The notes below the pieces were generated by a model, which was not told where the DNA came from, searched no databases, and was given only the letters and a program-made list of their open reading frames with translations. From assembly GCF_030063245.1 (NCBI RefSeq), contig NZ_JASISR010000003.1:62001-126000 (forward strand): a stretch of 64,000 nt of DNA, given 5' to 3'. Source of the DNA: Paenarthrobacter sp. PH39-S1 (GTDB lineage Bacteria; Actinomycetota; Actinomycetes; Actinomycetales; Micrococcaceae). Below, in pieces: positions 1-7,242 of this stretch. The position numbers and the translations under genes were made by a program. Position 1 is the first letter of the stretch. Each line of letters opens with the position of its first letter.

Positions 1-1
1 A

Positions 2-643
2 AAGTACCTAGGCGGCCTCAACCGTTCGGATCTTGAAACCATCGATGTCTACCGCAACCACCAGCCGCGTCGCCGGCCTGAGACAGCCCCAAGAGCGGCC
101 AACGCCCTCGAGGCGGCTGAGGATATATTGTCTCCGCTGGAACAGATCGAAGCGGGCATGAACCTGCTCCATGCCGAGGTCAGCAGCACTCTCATCGAAC
201 GCTTGCGGGCCAGTGATCCCGCGTTCTTTGAGCAGGCCGTCGTCGACCTATTGCTCAAGATGGGCTACGGCGGTGCCGAGCAGCGCGGCAGACGCATTGG
301 CGGAACCGGGGACGGAGGCGTTGACGGTGTCATCGACCAAGATGCGCTCGGTCTGGATCAGGTCTACGTCCAAGCTAAGCGTTACGGCAAAGGCAACAAT
401 GTAGGGAGGGAAGCGATTCAGTCGTTCGTGGGTGCCCTGCACGGCATCGGCGCCACCCGCGGCGTTTTCATCACGACCAGCACGTTTACCAGTGGCGCCC
501 GAGAGTACGCGAATGCGGTTCAGTCGCGGGTAATTCTGATCGACGAGAGCCGACTGACGGCCCTGATGATCAAGTACCGAGTCGGTGTCCAAGTGAAGCA
601 ATGCTACGAGGTCGTCGAACTGGATGAAGACTTCTTCGAATAA
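2..643 (+). CDS. mrr: Mrr-family restriction endonuclease, 5' end cut by window edge
   Basis: The frame is open from base 2 to the TAA at 641-643, so the true start lies outside the window and about 213 residues are visible. The C-terminal two thirds is an Mrr_cat (PD-(D/E)xK) nuclease domain: the GTGDGGVDG segment supplies the catalytic Asp and VQAKRY supplies the Q-x-K pair, as in E. coli Mrr. The preceding stretch (LSPLEQIEAGMNLL) links the usual N-terminal winged helix to the nuclease. Known Mrr enzymes are type IV restriction factors that cut modified (methylated) DNA. No methyltransferase partner is needed and none is seen. It opens a patch that also holds an orphan HsdR and toxin-antitoxin genes. 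Confidence 0.85.
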   Translation, partial: KYLGGLNRSDLETIDVYRNHQPRRRPETAPRAANALEAAEDILSPLEQIEAGMNLLHAEVSSTLIERLRASDPAFFEQAVVDLLLKMGYGGAEQRGRRIGGTGDGGVDGVIDQDALGLDQVYVQAKRYGKGNNVGREAIQSFVGALHGIGATRGVFITTSTFTSGAREYANAVQSRVILIDESRLTALMIKYRVGVQVKQCYEVVELDEDFFE

Positions 644-685
644 TGCTGCTTCGGACTGACCTTGTCACTGTGCTTGTCGGCATCT

Positions 686-701
686 GTTTACAGTTGTAAA
701 C
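686..701. promoter_or_regulatory. Palindromic operator before the BrnT-like toxin gene
   Basis: GTTTACA-GT-TGTAAAC is a perfect 7-bp inverted repeat with a 2-bp spacer, ending 7 bp before the ATG at 709. It overlaps the position expected for the promoter or ribosome-binding region. RHH antitoxins of type II modules usually bind such palindromes to repress their own operon. That role here is inference. Confidence 0.6.
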
Positions 702-708
702 TTAAGCC

Positions 709-1005
709 ATGGCCTTCGATGTGGACTGGGTTTACGGGGGCGAGCACCTATGGACTGGCCATCACGTGTCGGTGGCCGAGGCGAATGAGGCTCTTGCCGA
801 CGTCGACGCGCAACTGTTCGATCCGGACCCCAAGAGTAAGTCTGGCGCCAGCGCCCGCGTGCTCGGCTACTCACGTACCGCGGAAGCAGTGCTCGTGGTA
901 ATCCTCGTGCATCGAGAGGATAGGCCTAATGCCTGGTGGGGCGCGAACGGCTGGCGGGCAAACAGCACTGACCGACGAATTTATCGAGAAGGGGAGCAGC
1001 CATGA
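709..1005 (+). CDS. BrnT-like toxin of a type II toxin-antitoxin pair
   Basis: 98-residue protein. The order of conserved features resembles the BrnT/RelE-like fold: an N-terminal W-x-EHLW-x-GHHVSVAEANEAL helix, a DPDP turn, an ARVLGYS strand, a hydrophobic AVLVVILV strand and a C-terminal ANSTDRRIYRE motif comparable to the BrnT AR-A-x-x-E-R-x-x-Y ending. BrnT proteins are ribosome-independent ribonucleases. The stop overlaps the next start (ATGA at 1002-1005), and toxin-first order with a downstream RHH gene is typical of BrnTA. An operator-like palindrome lies at 686-701. Family assignment is by eye and could be a distant relative. Confidence 0.6.
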   Translation: MAFDVDWVYGGEHLWTGHHVSVAEANEALADVDAQLFDPDPKSKSGASARVLGYSRTAEAVLVVILVHREDRPNAWWGANGWRANSTDRRIYREGEQP

Positions 1006-1307
1006 GCACAGACGCGAAGAAACTGGTCACTCAAGTTGCCAACGAAGCCGACGTAACGCGGGACGACCCAATGCCCGCAGACGTGGTACCGATCCGGCCG
1101 AACAAATCGGTACCGGTTGCAGTCCGCCTCGCCCCCGATGACGTCGCAGCGATCGAGGCACTGGCTGACCAGCTCGATGTACCGATCTCGGCACTGTTAC
1201 GTGGCTGGATACTGGACGCCCTGACTGCCAAGCGGGACGAGTCGGTTTCGACCGCACTCGACCGGCTCACCGCAGATATACAGCGGCTGCGGGAATTGGT
1301 CGCCTGA
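1002..1307 (+). CDS. Ribbon-helix-helix antitoxin paired with BrnT-like toxin
   Basis: 101 residues. The middle (about residues 31-70) reads VPVAVRLAPDDVAAIEAL, then a helix rich in Asp/Leu, then ISALLRGWILDAL, which fits a ribbon-helix-helix fold: a beta strand of alternating residues followed by two helices. The N-terminal 30 residues are polar and probably flexible, and the C-terminal helix is heptad-like. It overlaps the toxin stop by 4 bp, implying translational coupling. By analogy with BrnA it should neutralise the toxin and repress the operon through the palindrome at 686-701. Confidence 0.6.
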   Translation: MSTDAKKLVTQVANEADVTRDDPMPADVVPIRPNKSVPVAVRLAPDDVAAIEALADQLDVPISALLRGWILDALTAKRDESVSTALDRLTADIQRLRELVA

Positions 1308-1325
1308 GCAGGGTTATACCCGCTC

Positions 1326-1490
1326 GCAGTAGCTCTCACCGCCAGCCAACTCACAACCCAACAAGCAGCCGATTATCTTCGCAACTCACGGTCGGCGCTC
1401 GCTAAGGTGCTGGAACGTGCACGGACGCACCCTTCAGCAATGTGGGGCGCCACCTCCGGATCCTGCTGCATGATCTGGTTATCCATGGGG
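1326..1490 (+). pseudogene. Frameshifted relic of an excisionase-type HTH antitoxin
   Basis: From 1326 one frame reads ...LTTQQAADYLRNSRSALAKVLE, the helix-turn-helix of MerR/excisionase-like DNA-binding antitoxins. After about 1420 the similarity continues in another frame as APFSNVGRHLRILLHDLV, matching the usual IPF-x-x-VG-x-HRRI-x-x-x-DL wing of that family. No start codon is in a plausible position and the two halves are out of frame, so it is non-functional. It fills most of the gap between the RHH gene and hsdR. The rest of 1490-1674 shows nothing I recognise. Confidence 0.6.
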
Positions 1491-1674
1491 CAGTTCACAC
1501 GCGAAGCGAAAAAGATACTCGGTGCCACGGCTCGGAATTCGCTTGAGGGCGGAAGCTTTTTCTCTACCTGAATTTGGATCACCCAGGCGATAGCACGTGC
1601 TGCGCGCCGGAGAGTGCCTGCTTCACCTGGTTGACTGATTCCAGCGGTCCGGACCATTCGACGGGAGTTCCACT

Positions 1675-4600
1675 TTGGGGGAGATTCAGAGCAACTTCGC
1701 CTTTCTGCTTGCGGAATGGACGGAGTTGGCTCAGCGTGCGCGAAAGGCTGAGCAGTTCGCGAGGATCGATCCGCGCGTCTCGATGTTCTACGCGCGGCAC
1801 ACGGCGGAGCATTTGGTGGACTGGGTCTATCAGGCGGAGCCGGGAATTTCCCGACCGTACCAGCCCGATCTGAATGCGCTGATGAACCAGCCGGAGTTCA
1901 AACGGGTGACCGGCGCCATGATCTGGAACAAGCTCACGGTGATCCGAAAGGCCGGCAACCACGCTGTCCACGACAAGACGGACCCGACGCCGCTTGGTGC
2001 GGAGTTGATGGTTCAGGAACTTTTCCATGTTTGTTACTGGCTGGCCCGCACCTACACGCGCGACGATGCGAACCTGCCGGCAGACGGCCTGACCTTCAGC
2101 GCGGCGTTCCTGGCACCTAGGCTCAAAGCTGATCAGGTTCCGGTGCAGCAAACCTCCCAGGACGTCGCCAAGTTGGCCGACGACGTGGCTGCCAAAGACG
2201 CTGCGCTGGCCTTGGCAGCGGAAAATACCGCCGGGCTCCAGGCACAGCTGTTGGTGCTGCGGCAGCAGGTCCGCGATGCCAAGAAACGCAACCAGAGCAT
2301 CCCTGACGACCACGATTACGATGAGGCGCTGACCCGGGCGTATCTAATTGATGCCGAGCTGCAATGGGCGGGCTGGCCGCTGGACAAACCGGAGGATCGG
2401 GAGTTTGCGGTGGACACGATGCCCACCAGTTCCGGGACGCTCAGCGGCAAGGGGTACGTGGACTATGTGCTCTGGGGCGCGGACGGCCTGCCGTTGGCCG
2501 TGGTGGAAGCGAAGCGCGCCACGAAGGACGCGCACGTGGGCAAGCAGCAGGCCAAGCTGTATGCGGACGCGCTGCAGCTGCGCTTCGGCCGCCGTCCGGT
2601 GATCTACTACACGAACGGTTATGAGCACTGGATCTGGGATGACAGCTCCTACCCGGAGCGGCGGGTGCAGGGTTTTCATTCGCAAAGCCAGCTTCAGCTC
2701 ATGGTGGACCGGCGCATCAGCCGTAAGCCGCTGGCAGAGGCCGTAATTGACAACAGCATCGTGGAACGGGCCTACCAGCACGCGGCCATCCGCGCCGTGA
2801 CGGAAGCCTTCGAGACCAGAATTGAGCGCAAGGCGCTGGTGGTGATGGCGACAGGCACCGGCAAGACGCGTACCGTCGTCGCCCTTTCACAACTGCTGAT
2901 GCAGGCCAACTGGGCCAAGCGGGTCCTCTTCCTGGCCGACCGCATCGCGTTGGTTGACCAAGCTGCCGCGGCTTTCAAGACGCATCTGCCCGGCAGCGCG
3001 CCTGCTGTTCTCGGCCGCGACACGGCGGCGGAAAGCCGCATCCACGTCGCCACTTACCCCACGATGATGAACCTCATTCAGGAGCGGAATTCAGGCTCGA
3101 CGGCGCACAACCGGCCGTTTGGCGTGGGCTACTATGACCTCATCATCGTGGACGAGGCGCATCGCTCGATTTACCAGAAATACCGTTCCATCTTCGATTA
3201 CTTCGACTCGCTCCTGGTTGGGCTGACGGCGACGCCACAGGCCGATGTCGATCGGAACACCTACTCCCTTTTCGACATTGAGGACGACGTTCCCACCTAC
3301 GCGTACGAGCTCAATGAAGCTATCGACGCTGGTTACCTGGTGGCGCCGCGCGTGGTGCCGGTTCCGTTGAAGTTCCCCTCGGAGGGGATCCGCTACGAGG
3401 ACCTCAGCGATGCCGAGAAGGAACAGTGGGACGAGCTGGAATGGGACGAAGACGGCGACATACCGGATTCCGTGGACCCGGCGGTGGTGAACACCTGGCT
3501 GTTCAACACCGACACCATCAATAAGGCTCTGGAAGCGCTGATGACGTCCGGGCACAAGGTGGCCGGTGGTGACCGGCTGGGCAAGACGATCATTTTCGCC
3601 AAAAACAACGCGCACGCGACGTTCATTGCCGCCCAGTTCGATAAGAACTATCCGCACCTTTTGGGCCACTTTGCGCAGGTGATCACTTATCAGGTGAAAT
3701 ACGGGCAGACCCTGATCAAGTCCTTCGCCCGCTCCCAGGACAACCCGCACATCGCGATTTCGGTGGACATGCTGGATACCGGCATCGACGTGCCGGAAGT
3801 GGTGAACCTGGTCTTCTTCAAGCCCGTGCGGTCGAAGACGAAATTCTGGCAGATGGTGGGCCGCGGGACCCGCCTTTGCCCGGATTTGTTCGGCCCGGGC
3901 GAGAATAAGCAGGACTTCTTCGTCTTTGACCTCTGCGGGAATGTGGAGTTCTTCAACGCGGGGTTGGCGGGAAATGATGGCTCCGTTGCGCGATCCCTCG
4001 CGGAGTCCACTTTTGCCGCCCGCGTGCAGTTGCTCCGGTCCATGGGGGCGGCCGGCGTGGGCGGGAGGGATCCGATGGTGGCGGATCTGGTGCATATCCT
4101 GAGTTCGCAGGTGAACCGCCTGCCGTTCGCCAATTTTCTGGTCAAGCCATATCGCCAGGCCGTGGAAAAATACGCCAAGGCGGAGAACTGGAGCGGGCTC
4201 TCCGACACCGAGGCGTCCGTGCTGGAAACCGAAGTTGCCCGGGTCGCGGGCATCGGTTCACTGCCGGATACCGAGGAAGCAAAGCGCTTCGACCTGCTGA
4301 TGCTGCGGGCACAGCTGGCTGCTCTGGAAGAACCGGGGGCAGTGGAAACCCTGCGGCGGCGCATTCAGCAGATTGCCGGCGCCTTGGCCGAACAGCCCAA
4401 TATTCCTGCCATTGCCGCCCAACTGCCGCTGATTGAGCAGCTGCTGGACGATCACGAATGGGAAGCGGTGAGCGTTGACTGGCTGGAGCTTGTGCGCAAG
4501 CGTTTGCGCGGGCTGGTCCACCTGATCGAAAAAAAGCGGCGAAAGATTGTCTACACCAACTTTGAAGACGATCTGGGGGAACTTCGAGATGTTCCGCTCA

Positions 4601-5091
4601 TGGGCGTCTCCATGGGTGGCACGGATTTCAAACGGTATCGCGACAAGGTCCAGGCTTATCTGCGCGGACAGCTGGACCTTGCGGCAATCCAGCGGCTTCG
4701 CCGCAATAAACCGCTGACGGAGCTGGATCTTGCCGAGCTGGAGCGCATTCTGACAGATTGCGGCGCCGGGTCAGACGAAGATCTGGCCCGGGCCCGGCAG
4801 GAAGGTTTGGCCGGTTTCGTCAGATCACTGGTAGGACTGGACCGGGCCGCCGTCGAGGAAACTCTCTCCGAGTTTATTGGTGATTCCACTTTGACCGCCG
4901 GGCAGCTGGACTTCCTGAACCTGCTGGTGGTCCAGCTGTGCGAGAACGGTTCGGTGTCGATGGACGCGCTGTACGTCTCGCCCTACAGCGAGCTGGCGCC
5001 GACCGGTCCGGATGATCTGTTCGGGGACACGCGCTTTGATCAGCTGGAGCGGGTCCTGCGGTCCTTCGATAGTCCGTTCAAGGTGGGCTGA
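1675..5091 (+). CDS. hsdR: Type I restriction enzyme R subunit (HsdR), orphan
   Basis: 1138 residues, starting at a TTG that matches the family's usual SNF-x-FL N-terminus. Domains in order: a DUF4145-type N-terminus (1-125), a coiled segment (160-205), an endonuclease core with Asp263 and Glu278-x-Lys280, then an SF2 translocase with Walker A ATGTGKT (392-398), DEAH (493-496), TATP (518-521) and motif VI QMVGRGTRL, and an EcoEI-type C-terminal domain. In type I systems HsdR translocates DNA and cuts at a distance, but needs HsdM and HsdS to bind DNA. Neither lies within the window on either side, so it may be an orphan, work with distant partners, or act alone. All motor and nuclease residues appear intact. 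Confidence 0.88.
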   Translation: MGEIQSNFAFLLAEWTELAQRARKAEQFARIDPRVSMFYARHTAEHLVDWVYQAEPGISRPYQPDLNALMNQPEFKRVTGAMIWNKLTVIRKAGNHAVHDKTDPTPLGAELMVQELFHVCYWLARTYTRDDANLPADGLTFSAAFLAPRLKADQVPVQQTSQDVAKLADDVAAKDAALALAAENTAGLQAQLLVLRQQVRDAKKRNQSIPDDHDYDEALTRAYLIDAELQWAGWPLDKPEDREFAVDTMPTSSGTLSGKGYVDYVLWGADGLPLAVVEAKRATKDAHVGKQQAKLYADALQLRFGRRPVIYYTNGYEHWIWDDSSYPERRVQGFHSQSQLQLMVDRRISRKPLAEAVIDNSIVERAYQHAAIRAVTEAFETRIERKALVVMATGTGKTRTVVALSQLLMQANWAKRVLFLADRIALVDQAAAAFKTHLPGSAPAVLGRDTAAESRIHVATYPTMMNLIQERNSGSTAHNRPFGVGYYDLIIVDEAHRSIYQKYRSIFDYFDSLLVGLTATPQADVDRNTYSLFDIEDDVPTYAYELNEAIDAGYLVAPRVVPVPLKFPSEGIRYEDLSDAEKEQWDELEWDEDGDIPDSVDPAVVNTWLFNTDTINKALEALMTSGHKVAGGDRLGKTIIFAKNNAHATFIAAQFDKNYPHLLGHFAQVITYQVKYGQTLIKSFARSQDNPHIAISVDMLDTGIDVPEVVNLVFFKPVRSKTKFWQMVGRGTRLCPDLFGPGENKQDFFVFDLCGNVEFFNAGLAGNDGSVARSLAESTFAARVQLLRSMGAAGVGGRDPMVADLVHILSSQVNRLPFANFLVKPYRQAVEKYAKAENWSGLSDTEASVLETEVARVAGIGSLPDTEEAKRFDLLMLRAQLAALEEPGAVETLRRRIQQIAGALAEQPNIPAIAAQLPLIEQLLDDHEWEAVSVDWLELVRKRLRGLVHLIEKKRRKIVYTNFEDDLGELRDVPLMGVSMGGTDFKRYRDKVQAYLRGQLDLAAIQRLRRNKPLTELDLAELERILTDCGAGSDEDLARARQEGLAGFVRSLVGLDRAAVEETLSEFIGDSTLTAGQLDFLNLLVVQLCENGSVSMDALYVSPYSELAPTGPDDLFGDTRFDQLERVLRSFDSPFKVG

Positions 5092-5109
5092 GTAACGGCG
5101 CCCTGCGTC

Positions 5110-5523
5110 TCAGGCGACTATCTCCACTTGAACACCGACAGCGTCGTATGTGGACTTGGCTCGTGCATCACGGGTTGCGAGTACGTACTCATGCTCGGCG
5201 GCAGCAAGGGCAACAATCGCGTCGTACGCCGCGCCACCGGTTATGCCAAGTCCCGCAAGAGTTTGCGGTATGCGTTTCGAAGCCGTCGGACTCAAAAGCA
5301 GTGGCGCGGCGAAGCGTTCGGTTAATAGTCTGGCGGCATCGCCAGGGGCGAGCCTGGCGTCCCCAGGCAAGCGGGTCAGCACAGCGTAAGTCTCCACCAA
5401 GGCGTGGCCGCTGAGCGCAAGTTCGCGCCCGCCCCACCACTGGGCGACCAGAGCATGCGCTCGGTGACTCATCAACAGCAGCGGTACTGCAACGCTGGTA
5501 TCCAGCGCGACCGCGGGGTTCAA
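5110..5523 (-). CDS. vapC: VapC-family PIN-domain toxin
   Basis: 137 residues. ALDTSVAV near the N-terminus gives the first PIN acidic residue, [14 protein letters not shown] carries the conserved Glu, and [10 protein letters not shown] plus ATRDARA provide the later Asp residues of the four-acid Mg2+ site. PIN toxins are site-specific RNases. Translation begins at a TTG whose bases overlap the TGA of the upstream antitoxin gene (5520-5523), indicating coupling. Antitoxin-first order is standard for VapBC. Confidence 0.85.
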   Translation of the reverse strand: MNPAVALDTSVAVPLLLMSHRAHALVAQWWGGRELALSGHALVETYAVLTRLPGDARLAPGDAARLLTERFAAPLLLSPTASKRIPQTLAGLGITGGAAYDAIVALAAAEHEYVLATRDARAKSTYDAVGVQVEIVA

Positions 5524-5756
5524 CGCCGGCCGGAGTCAATGAGGCCGAAGACAATGTCGTCATCGATCTCCGTCGTACTCACCGCTACAAGCACACCCGA
5601 CTCCTCGACTAGTCGTGCGGTTCGCCCGGCGGGGATCATCTGCAACCCGCTCCCATAAGGGGATATATCGACCACCGATCCCGGACGGAGTCCCAGTGCA
5701 TCGCGTAAGGACTTGGGAACGACGATGCGACCCACCGAATCCAGAGTTGCTTCCAT
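5520..5756 (-). CDS. vapB: AbrB/SpoVT-type VapB antitoxin
   Basis: 78 residues from the ATG at 5756. An in-frame extension to 5873 exists, but the family pattern begins at this Met. The N-terminus ([21 protein letters not shown]) is the swapped-hairpin AbrB motif G-R-x-x-x-P-x-x-x-R-x-x-L-G-L, which binds DNA as a dimer. The C-terminal tail is acidic, as expected for a toxin-wrapping region. It overlaps vapC by a few bases. A short inverted repeat sits just upstream at 5764-5776. Confidence 0.82.
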   Translation of the reverse strand: MEATLDSVGRIVVPKSLRDALGLRPGSVVDISPYGSGLQMIPAGRTARLVEESGVLVAVSTTEIDDDIVFGLIDSGRR

Positions 5757-5763
5757 AGGGAAA

Positions 5764-5776
5764 ACGCTACCAGCGT
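5764..5776. promoter_or_regulatory. Possible VapB operator
   Basis: ACGCT-ACC-AGCGT is a 5-bp inverted repeat with a 3-bp spacer, placed 7 bp before the antitoxin ATG. Position and symmetry fit autoregulation. The arms are short, so chance is a real alternative. Confidence 0.3.
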
Positions 5777-5835
5777 ACTCCCAATTTGAATAGCAGTCAG
5801 GAACTGAGGAGTGACGGCGCGGTCCGCCCTGCCGA

Positions 5836-5889
5836 AGTACGACGGCGGCAGGTGACTTCCATACGAAAGCCACCTGCCGCCGTCGTACT
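5836..5889. terminator. Strong hairpin between binding-protein gene and vapBC
   Basis: Perfect 19-bp arms (5836-5854 and 5871-5889, starting AGTACGACGGCGGCAGGTG) enclose a 16-nt loop. It lies 20 bp past the stop of the binding-protein gene on the minus strand. There is no long U tract after it, as is common for actinobacterial hairpin terminators. It insulates that gene from vapBC. Confidence 0.75.
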
Positions 5890-5909
5890 CTTCGCTTTTA
5901 GTGTCCCGC

Positions 5910-6836
5910 CTATTTCGGGACGTCCGGGTTGACCTCGGCCTTCGTAATGGCCACGCTGCCCACGCCCCACTCATCGAGGATCTTCTTGTAGTCGCCGTTT
6001 TCGATCAGCTTATTCATCGCCTTGGCCACCACGTCCGTGAAGGGAAGGTCGTTCTTGGCCACGGCAATACCCACCGGGGAGGCCTCGTAGACGTCGCCAA
6101 AGGATTCGAGCTGGCCCTTGGTCTGCGTGACCGCGTAGGCGATGGTGATGGACCCGGCGGGCATGGCGTCCACGCTGCCGTTGACCAGGCGCGTGGTGAC
6201 ATCCGTCTGGTTCTTCAGGCTCACGATCTTGATGGCCGGCTTGCCGGCTGCGGCGCACTTGTCGTTGCGGCCCGCCAGGTCTTTGGTCTCCTGGAAGGAG
6301 CCCGTCTGCACGGCGATGCTGCGGCCGCAGATGTCGTCCAGGCTGAACTTCTTCGGGTTGCCTTGCTGCACGGCCCACTGGGTGCCGGCGCTGAGGTAGC
6401 TGACAAAGTTCGCGGCTTGCTTGCGCTCATTGGTGATGAAGAACGACGACGCGCTCAGGTCATACTTGGGCCCCAGCGAGGGCAGGATGCTGGTGAACGC
6501 GGCACTCTGGACGTCGATCTTGAGTCCCAGCAGCGCGCCGATAGCCTTGGCCAGGTCGACGTCGTAGCCGACGGGAGTCTGGCCGTCGGTGCCGCCCAGG
6601 AACTCCGCCGGGGCATACGAGGTGTCGGAGCCCATCACCAGAGTGCCCTTGTCCCGCAGGGCCTGCGGCACCGCGGCGGCCAAAGTCGCATCCTTTTGGA
6701 TGGCGGAGACATTAAACGACGACGACGACGCGGACGCTGCTGCGCCCTGCTGGGACGCATTGGTGCAGCCTGTCAGCGCCAGGGCTGCCGCGGCGAGCAG
6801 GCCTGTCGAGAGCGAAAATATCGACTTTGCGGTCAT
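5910..6836 (-). CDS. Amino-acid ABC transporter substrate-binding lipoprotein (orphan)
   Basis: 308 residues from the ATG at 6836, chosen because GGAGGTT lies 5 nt upstream; an in-frame start at 6872 has no such site. The N-terminus is a lipoprotein signal with lipobox LTGC (Cys24), followed by a Ser/Ala linker and a SBP_bac_3 fold (VMGSDTSYAPAEF, GYDVDLAKAIG, VDAM). Proteins of this family capture polar or cationic amino acids outside the cell and deliver them to a membrane permease. It is closely similar to the protein at 20052-20990, including the shared GNPKKFSLDD segment, but has no permease or ATPase beside it. It may share that transporter. Confidence 0.85.
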   Translation of the reverse strand: MTAKSIFSLSTGLLAAAALALTGCTNASQQGAAASASSSSFNVSAIQKDATLAAAVPQALRDKGTLVMGSDTSYAPAEFLGGTDGQTPVGYDVDLAKAIGALLGLKIDVQSAAFTSILPSLGPKYDLSASSFFITNERKQAANFVSYLSAGTQWAVQQGNPKKFSLDDICGRSIAVQTGSFQETKDLAGRNDKCAAAGKPAIKIVSLKNQTDVTTRLVNGSVDAMPAGSITIAYAVTQTKGQLESFGDVYEASPVGIAVAKNDLPFTDVVAKAMNKLIENGDYKKILDEWGVGSVAITKAEVNPDVPK

Positions 6837-6973
6837 CGGGAACCTCCGGCTCGGCTGGGTAAGCGTGGCCATAACTGGAATCAGGGTGTGCGGAGCACGC
6901 TACATTTGTCAAAATGCTATATCAGGGACGCGAAATGGATTGCATCCACGGCCGCCGATGACATGACGTTGCC

Positions 6974-7222
6974 ATGGCGCCCTTCACTTTGCCGCAGCTG
7001 CGCTCTTTCGGCAAGCTGGTGGCCGGAACGCGGGGCAACATCATCCCGGCTAATGCGACCTTCGACCTGACGCTGCGGACCTTCTCCCCGGACCACAAGG
7101 AACGGCTGCTGGCCGGAGCGTTCATCATGCTGGGCGCGACGACGGCCGCTGACCTGGGGCCGCTGCCAGCAATCACTCGCCGCGTGCCGCCTTCGAATGA
7201 ACTATCAGCGTATTTCCTGTGA
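6974..7222 (+). pseudogene. Fragment of an M20 amidohydrolase
   Basis: About 60 residues (FGKLVAGTRGNIIPANATFD, then LTLRTFSPDHKERLLAGA) match the dimerisation domain of M20 peptidases/hippurate-type amidohydrolases, where G-x-x-x-NIIP-x-x-A is conserved. The metal-binding N-terminal domain and the C-terminus are absent and the sequence then runs into unrelated codons. It is a deletion relic between the binding-protein gene and cysN. The remaining bases of 6837-7242 hold nothing else recognisable apart from the upstream region of the lipoprotein gene. Confidence 0.6.
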
Positions 7223-7242
7223 GGGCCACCTTCCCCTCCGGC

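Noticed and set aside
5901-7070. 389-residue plus-strand frame over the orphan binding protein
   Set aside because: Antisense to a lipoprotein gene with signal, lipobox and ribosome site; no domain pattern.
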